Assembly (NCBI GenBank): GCA_018714725.1
Contig: DVMZ01000123.1
Span: 1 to 10,263, forward strand
DNA from: Candidatus Scatosoma pullistercoris
Lineage (GTDB): Bacteria > Bacillota > Clostridia > Christensenellales > Borkfalkiaceae
Direction of reading: 5' to 3'
Length of the DNA stretch: 10,263 nt
In this document: one piece after another, positions 7,360 to 10,263 of the stretch
How positions within the stretch are numbered: the first letter of the stretch is position 1
How the letters are laid out: every line of letters begins with the position of its first letter
Position numbers and translations under genes: made by a program
Notes under the pieces: generated by a model
What the model was told of the DNA's origin: nothing
The model's input: only the letters and a program-made list of their open reading frames with translations
The model's database searches: none

Positions 7360-7596
7360 ATGGAAAGTTTCGGTTTGTTTAATTTTCTCAAATCCGCCCT
7401 CTTCCCCGGCCCCGCCGCCCCTTCCGAGGACGGCCGCGACGAAGGAGAGGCAGACGCGACGGAAAGCCCGGATTCCGGCGCTCCGACCATACCTGCCCCC
7501 CGCGTCCGGGACGAAGCGCCCGTCAATCCCTGTCTCGAACTCTTGGAACGCCACGAGCGGCTTTCCCGGAGCATCGACAAAAGACCCCGGCGCTGA
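7360..7596 (+). CDS. 78-aa hypothetical protein
   Basis: I do not recognise this protein. It has a hydrophobic start (FGLFNFLKSALFPG, residues 4-17), a disordered acidic, Pro-rich middle (18-55), and an amphipathic, charged C-terminal helix containing NPCLELLERHERLSRSID (56-73). The first segment is too short and amphipathic for a clear transmembrane helix, but it could lie on the membrane. Codon choice matches the neighbouring GC-rich genes. AAAGGA lies 11 nt before the ATG, a little far. It is read divergently from the lipoprotein gene across about 170 bp. I found no good plus-strand promoter and no U-tract terminator after it; palindromes begin 15 nt past the stop. It may be a conserved small protein, or less likely a chance frame. 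Confidence 0.55.
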   Translation: MESFGLFNFLKSALFPGPAAPSEDGRDEGEADATESPDSGAPTIPAPRVRDEAPVNPCLELLERHERLSRSIDKRPRR

Positions 7597-7610
7597 CCCG
7601 CCCTGCCGCC

Positions 7611-7709
7611 GGAACGTTCCCGGGCTGTTTCGGGAACGCGGGACAAGCCCCGGAAAACGCAAAAAACCGAACTGCGCCCGGCCGGGCGCCCGTCAGCGAA
7701 CGGCCGTTC
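7611..7709. repeat. cluster of short perfect palindromes
   Basis: Four structures sit within 100 bp: GGAACGTTCC (7611-7620); an 8-bp stem CGTTCCCG/CGGGAACG with an 8-nt loop (7615-7638); the 16-bp palindrome GCGCCCGGCCGGGCGC (7674-7689); and GAACGGCCGTTC (7698-7709). Reading the minus strand, the 16-bp palindrome can be extended by pairing GAAC (7709-7706 side) with GTTC (7672-7669 side). Six T residues follow shortly after (7666-7661), so this part may be a second minus-strand terminator. Confidence 0.5.
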
Positions 7710-7767
7710 CCTCCGCCCGGCCCCCGCCTTTTGCACCCCCGGATATTCCGACTTTATTTTCCGGGAT

Positions 7768-7799
7768 CTCCGCCCGCGCCGGAACCGGCGCGGGCGGAG
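7768..7799. repeat. 15-bp perfect GC hairpin without a U-tract
   Basis: Arms 7768-7782 and 7785-7799 are fully complementary around the bases AA. Neither strand shows a T-run next to the stem, so it is not a standard intrinsic terminator. Confidence 0.6.
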
Positions 7800-7810
7800 C
7801 CGCAAACACG

Positions 7811-7927
7811 AGGCAGTAAATAAACAGGTAAGGAAGGAGCTAAGGAAGGAACGAACGAAAAGGAAGGAAGGAAAGCAAGTAAGTAAGTAAAGAAAGCAAG
7901 CGAAGAAAAAAAGCACGCAAAGAAACG
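7811..7927 (+). repeat. purine-rich tract with four-base periodicity
   Basis: About 117 nt of the plus strand are mostly A and G, with fewer than one base in five a pyrimidine. The tract is built from degenerate tetranucleotide units: GGAA runs (7842-7850, 7861-7873), CGAA (7852-7859), AAGT/GTAA (7876-7889) and AAAG/CAAG (7889-7904). The register shifts at least once. It looks like an eroded simple-sequence repeat. Confidence 0.75.
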
Positions 7928-7966
7928 GACTCTTTGCCTCCTCCCGGCCATCCTTCTTCCCTCGGC

Positions 7967-8010
7967 AAAAGCAACATTCCCCCGGCCGCAACGGCGGCCG
8001 GGGGAATGTT
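7967..8010 (-). terminator. intrinsic terminator of rplM-rpsI
   Basis: A perfect 17-bp stem (7973-7989 with 7994-8010) has a 4-nt loop. On the minus strand it is followed by GC and TTTT (7970-7967). It starts 27 nt after the rpsI stop. The plus side also ends in TTTT (8009-8012), so some function in both directions is possible. Confidence 0.8.
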
Positions 8011-8037
8011 TTCGGTTCCGGACAATTCCGGAAAAAG

Positions 8038-8451
8038 TTATCTCTTGGAGAACTGAGGTGCGCGACGGGCCTTTTTGAGACCGTACTTCTTTCTTTCCTT
8101 CGCGCGGGGATCACGGGTGAGGAATCCCTCTTTCTTGAGCGCGGGACGGGAATCGGGTTCCGCCTCGAGCAGAGCGCGCGCAATGCCCAGGCGGATTGCG
8201 CCTGCCTGACCGGTGTAGCCGCCGCCCACGACGTTGACGAACACGTCATATTTGGTTTCCGCCCCCAGAAGGACAAGGGGCTGTTTGACGATATATTGAA
8301 GGGTGCCCTGAGGGAAGTAGTCCTCGAAAGCGCGGTCGTTGATGACGATGGCGCCGGTGCCCGCCGGAATCAGACGCACACGGGCGATGGCCTTCTTTCT
8401 GCGGCCGGTTCCCCAGAACTGAATCTTCTTTTTCAAATTGATCTTAGCCAT
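8038..8451 (-). CDS. rpsI: 30S ribosomal protein S9
   Basis: This 137-aa protein is S9 of the small subunit, whose C-terminal tail reaches the P-site tRNA. The core GTGRRKKAIARVRL (14-27), GGGYTGQAGAIRLGIARALL (76-95) and the basic end KKYGLKKARRAPQFSKR are all typical, including the final Ser-Lys-Arg. The length is slightly above the usual ~130 because of a short N-terminal extension. It starts 15 nt after rplM, and its ribosome-binding site GGAGAGG touches the rplM stop codon, which suggests coupled translation. Confidence 0.98.
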   Translation of the reverse strand: MAKINLKKKIQFWGTGRRKKAIARVRLIPAGTGAIVINDRAFEDYFPQGTLQYIVKQPLVLLGAETKYDVFVNVVGGGYTGQAGAIRLGIARALLEAEPDSRPALKKEGFLTRDPRAKERKKYGLKKARRAPQFSKR

Positions 8452-8466
8452 GATTCTCTCCTCTCC

Positions 8467-8898
8467 TTATTCAACCGTGAGCACTTCGGGTTTCTGAGCC
8501 GCGTGGTTATGTTCGGCGCCCTTATAAACTCTCAGCTTTTTAAGCGTCGCTCTTCCCAGGCTGTTTTTGGGAAGCATGCCGCGCACCGCTTCGTAAACGG
8601 CGAGGTCGCTCTTTTCTTCCAGCATTCTCTTGTAGGAGATCTCTTTGAGCCCGCCGATGTAGCCGGTGTGATATCTGTAAATTTTGTGTTCCGTTTTCTT
8701 TCCGGTCAGAATCACCTTATCGGTGTTGATGACGATTACAAAATCACCCGTGTCGACGTTGGGCGTAAAAACGGGCTTGTTCTTGCCGCGGAGCACGGAA
8801 GCGACGCGGGAAGCGAGGCGGCCGAGGGGTACTCCCGCGGCGTCTATGACATACCACTTTCTCTCAACCGTCTGGGCTTTTGCCATATAGGTCTTCAT
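8467..8898 (-). CDS. rplM: 50S ribosomal protein L13
   Basis: This 143-aa protein is L13, an early-assembly protein of the large subunit. It begins MKTYMAKAQTVERKWYVIDA, as in many Clostridia. It carries KNKPVFTPNVDTGDFVIVIN, GKKTEHKIYRYHTGYIGG, and the family signature LPKNSLGRATLKKLRVYKG-EHNHAAQKP near the C-terminus (HNH where many species have HPH). AAGGAG lies 10 nt before the first ATG. The second Met at residue 5 is too far from it, so 8898 is the start. It is the first gene of the rplM-rpsI operon. Confidence 0.98.
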   Translation of the reverse strand: MKTYMAKAQTVERKWYVIDAAGVPLGRLASRVASVLRGKNKPVFTPNVDTGDFVIVINTDKVILTGKKTEHKIYRYHTGYIGGLKEISYKRMLEEKSDLAVYEAVRGMLPKNSLGRATLKKLRVYKGAEHNHAAQKPEVLTVE

Positions 8899-9031
8899 AT
8901 CCTATTTACTCCTTATTCGTGTGTATTTTCTTTTTTCTCGAAAAAGGCCTTAAAAGAAGCCCCGCGCGTCTTCGCACCTTATACAATAACGGGTTTAAGG
9001 GGGTGCTCAGAGCGTCCTTCTTTTAACTTGC
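8899..9031 (-). promoter_or_regulatory. structured 5' leader of rplM, possible L13 autoregulatory leader
   Basis: The leader runs about 130 nt from the predicted start near 9031. TTAAAAGAAG (9026-9017) is perfectly complementary to CTTCTTTTAA (8959-8950), forming a long-range 10-bp helix. Three further GGC/GCC pairs are possible beyond a small internal loop. The 3' arm runs into GGCC and TTTTT (8945-8941), as in an attenuator. Inside it, GCACC and TTA (9006-9002, 8998-8996) pair with TAAGGTGC (8981-8974), leaving a 3-nt bulge. Size and position fit the L13 leader known upstream of rplM in Bacillota, where L13 represses its own synthesis, but I cannot match the consensus from memory. Confidence 0.5.
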
Positions 9032-9037
9032 CCTCTA

Positions 9038-9066
9038 ATTGTATTATGATTCTGAAATTCTGTCAA
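9038..9066 (-). promoter_or_regulatory. strong sigma-A promoter of rplM-rpsI
   Basis: On the minus strand a consensus TTGACA (9066-9061), a 17-nt spacer and TACAAT (9043-9038, five of six bases) form a near-ideal housekeeping promoter. Transcription should begin near 9031. Confidence 0.85.
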
Positions 9067-9070
9067 GCTG

Positions 9071-9125
9071 TTTTGCGCCGTGTTTTTCAATTTTTTCGGG
9101 AATTTTTTTGATTTTCCTTTTTTTT
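9071..9125 (-). promoter_or_regulatory. phased A-tracts upstream of the rplM promoter
   Basis: On the minus strand six A-runs of 4 to 8 bases lie directly upstream of the -35 box (plus-strand T-runs at 9071-9074, 9083-9087, 9091-9096, 9103-9109, 9112-9115 and 9118-9125). Their centres average close to ten bases apart, near one helical turn. Such arrays bend DNA or act like UP elements for RNA polymerase alpha subunits. Confidence 0.5.
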
Positions 9126-9313
9126 GTCCTCCGCCGGCGTTTTTTCCTCCTTTCCGCCCTCTGCGGGGCGCGGAAGGGAATTTCTTCCGCTCTTACCCGC
9201 CCCCGCCGTTCCGCAACTTTCGGGGTCTTTCCCGGCCTGCCGGTCTGGTCCGCCCTTTTCGCAGCGTTTTCTTTTTTCTCTTCTCTTTACGTCTTTCCTT
9301 CTTTCCGATTTTT
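9126..9313. other. pyrimidine-rich intergenic stretch
   Basis: There is no gene or clear signal in these ~190 bp between the rplM upstream A-tracts and the hairpin after mntP. The plus strand is dominated by C and T, with runs such as TTTTCTTTTTTCTCTTCTC around 9270-9290. Open frames here have chance-like Phe/Ser/Pro/Arg composition. Confidence 0.5.
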
Positions 9314-9348
9314 CGCGCCGGCGGGGCCTTTTTCGCCCCGCCGGCGCG
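9314..9348 (-). other. 14-bp GC hairpin at the 3' end of mntP
   Basis: Arms 9314-9327 and 9335-9348 are perfectly complementary with a 7-nt loop. It begins 5 nt past the mntP stop codon, exactly where a terminator should be. However, on the minus strand the stem is followed by AAAAATC rather than T residues. It may stabilise the 3' end or terminate without a U-tract; position supports a role for mntP. Confidence 0.6.
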
Positions 9349-9353
9349 ATTTG

Positions 9354-9962
9354 TTACAAAATTCCTTCCAGCAGAATTTTCAGGCCGATGCCGACGAGCA
9401 CCACGCCGCCGATCAGCCGCGCTTTATCCTCCAGCCGGTTGCCGATCAGCTTCCCGAGGTAAACCGCCGGCACGCAGAGGGCAAACGTCACCGCGCCGAT
9501 GATGAGCGCGGACCATCCCACGGGCGGGAAAAGCCCCGCGGGGGAAATGGCCGCCATCTGGAGGGTGACCCCCACCGCCAGCGCGTCCACGGACGTGGCG
9601 ACCGCCTGCGCGGCCAGCCGGCCGACGGAGAGGGTTTTAGTCTCTTCGGGCGCGTCTCCCTCTTTCGCCGCGCGCAGTTCCCGCACGCCGTCCGCGATCA
9701 TCTTCCCGCCCAGAAAGGCCAGCAGGGCAAAGGAAACCCAGGCGGACGCGCGCTCGAAAACGCCCAGAAACGCAGACGCCACCAGCCCGGTGACAAAATA
9801 TCCGATCAGCGGCATCAGCGCCTGAAACACGCCGAAAAACCCGCCGATGGACAGCGCTTTTTTCAGCGGCATCGACGGCTCGCTCATTCCGTCCGTCATG
9901 CTCACCGCCACGGCGTCCATCGAAAGCGCCGCCGCCAGCACCAGGATATCGAACACACCCAT
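9354..9962 (-). CDS. mntP: manganese efflux pump, MntP family
   Basis: This 202-aa inner-membrane protein with about six helices exports Mn2+ and protects against manganese excess. Both acidic hallmarks are present: SMDAVAVSMTDG with D16, and TSVDALAVGVTL with D126, equivalent to the essential D16 and D118 of E. coli MntP. FQALMPLIGY (46-55) and GGKMIADG (85-92) also fit. It is slightly longer than usual because of a charged insert (KEGDAPEETKT, 100-110) in the central cytoplasmic loop. ATG 9962 has GGAGGAG 5 nt upstream; the frame stays open to 10085 but that extension is not MntP-like. It is a single gene. I could not find the yybP-ykoY manganese riboswitch that often precedes mntP in Bacillota. 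Confidence 0.93.
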   Translation of the reverse strand: MGVFDILVLAAALSMDAVAVSMTDGMSEPSMPLKKALSIGGFFGVFQALMPLIGYFVTGLVASAFLGVFERASAWVSFALLAFLGGKMIADGVRELRAAKEGDAPEETKTLSVGRLAAQAVATSVDALAVGVTLQMAAISPAGLFPPVGWSALIIGAVTFALCVPAVYLGKLIGNRLEDKARLIGGVVLVGIGLKILLEGIL

Positions 9963-10057
9963 AACAACTCCTCCGTAAAATACAATTTCTTCCCGCGGAC
10001 CTCTTCCGCAATCTTTCAAACTTTCCCGCAAATTTCCGGCGCCTTCCGCAGTCAATC

Positions 10058-10263
10058 CTGCCGTAAGGCGTAATTCGAACCCCACAAAAGCAAGCCGAAC
10101 GGCTTGCGCAGTCCCGGGTCAAGGGACGATGTCCCTTGCGGGCGCAGGGCGGAGCCCGCAAACCCTTGCCGTAAGGCACCCCGCCGACAGGCGAAACCCG
10201 AACCCTCAAAAGCAAGCCGAACGGCTTGCGCAGTCCCGGGTCAAGGGACGATGTCCCTTGCGT
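10058..10263. repeat. hairpin-rich direct repeat, 122-bp period
   Basis: A 56-bp sequence occurs identically at 10085-10140 and 10207-10262, so the period is 122 bp; the second copy runs to the window edge. Each unit can form a chain of hairpins: an 8-bp stem GCAAGCCG/CGGCTTGC (10090-10107), an 8-bp stem CAAGGGAC/GTCCCTTG with loop GAT (10120-10138), TTGCGGGC/GCCCGCAA (10136-10161), TGCC-GTAA-GGCA (10167-10178) and CGCC-GACA-GGCG (10182-10193). A shortened copy of the last part, with CCGTAAGGC at 10061-10069, precedes the first full unit. No protein frame explains it and I do not recognise the family. Confidence 0.8.

Larger units (their letters stand above)
7597..8037. other. structured intergenic region between the 78-aa gene and rpsI
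   Basis: These 441 bp hold no gene I can support. From left to right they contain a palindrome cluster (7611-7709), a 15-bp GC hairpin (7768-7799), a purine-rich tract with four-base periodicity (7811-7927) and the rpsI terminator (7967-8010). A 65-residue hydrophobic frame on the minus strand (7951-7754) arises mainly from the periodic tract. Confidence 0.6.

Noticed and set aside
4608..7382. A 924-codon open frame on the plus strand, antisense to the lipoprotein gene
   Set aside because: Its His/Arg/Val/Ile-rich composition has no signal or domain. It follows from codon bias in the real gene, which has a signal peptide, ribosome-binding site, promoter and terminator.
7754..7951. A 65-codon hydrophobic minus-strand frame
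   Set aside because: It lies just past the rpsI terminator and its hydrophobic pattern comes from the four-base repeat; only a weak GAGGG is near the start. Kept as part of the repeat-tract finding, not as a gene.
10070..10090. T-loop-like sequence GGTTCGAAT on the minus strand, suggesting a tRNA
   Set aside because: The flanking bases do not pair into a T-stem and no acceptor or anticodon arm is present.
10085..10262. CRISPR-like direct repeats
   Set aside because: The 56-bp repeat is too long, only two copies are seen, the interval is itself full of hairpins rather than unique spacer-like sequence, and no cas gene is nearby.

Overview
The window looks like chromosomal DNA of a fairly GC-rich, gut-type member of the Clostridia (Bacillota). 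I infer this from the strong AAGGAG ribosome-binding sites, the L13 start MKTYMAK, the SpoVB-like flippase followed by a YabN-type MazG (as in the Bacillus yabM-yabN pair), and a large lipoprotein with propeller-like repeats. A Christensenellales-like source is a guess that the sequence alone cannot confirm. Eight genes can be supported: six on the minus strand and two short ones on the plus strand.

Left part (1-4750). A non-coding stretch (1-397) precedes a 54-residue cysteine-rich zinc-binding protein on the plus strand (398-562). It converges on a minus-strand operon across a perfect 19-bp hairpin that can stop transcription from both sides (635-675). The operon, in transcription order, is a SpoVB/YabM-type lipid flippase (4550-3033), a MazG/YabN nucleotide pyrophosphohydrolase (3148-1700) and a DusB-type tRNA dihydrouridine synthase (1683-742). 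Flippase and mazG overlap by 116 bp, which is long for an operon. A good promoter-like sequence lies inside the end of the flippase gene.

Middle part (4750-8037). An 813-residue surface lipoprotein (7190-4749) has its own promoter and terminator. It is predicted to be fixed to the membrane at both ends: a lipidated cysteine at the N-terminus and a transmembrane helix near the C-terminus, followed by an acidic cytoplasmic tail. A 78-residue protein of unknown function is read divergently (7360-7596). The 441 bp after it contain no convincing gene but much structure: a cluster of palindromes, a 15-bp GC hairpin, a purine-rich tract with four-base periodicity, and the rpsI terminator.

Right part (8038-10263). 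rplM and rpsI (ribosomal proteins L13 and S9) form the usual operon. It has a near-consensus promoter, phased A-tracts upstream and a roughly 130-nt leader that can fold like a ribosomal-protein autoregulatory leader. A MntP-type manganese exporter (9962-9354) follows. The window ends in a direct repeat with a 122-bp period, each unit able to form about five hairpins in a row. It matches no element I recognise and is the best candidate here for something undescribed. I saw no complete mobile element, CRISPR array, tRNA or rRNA.
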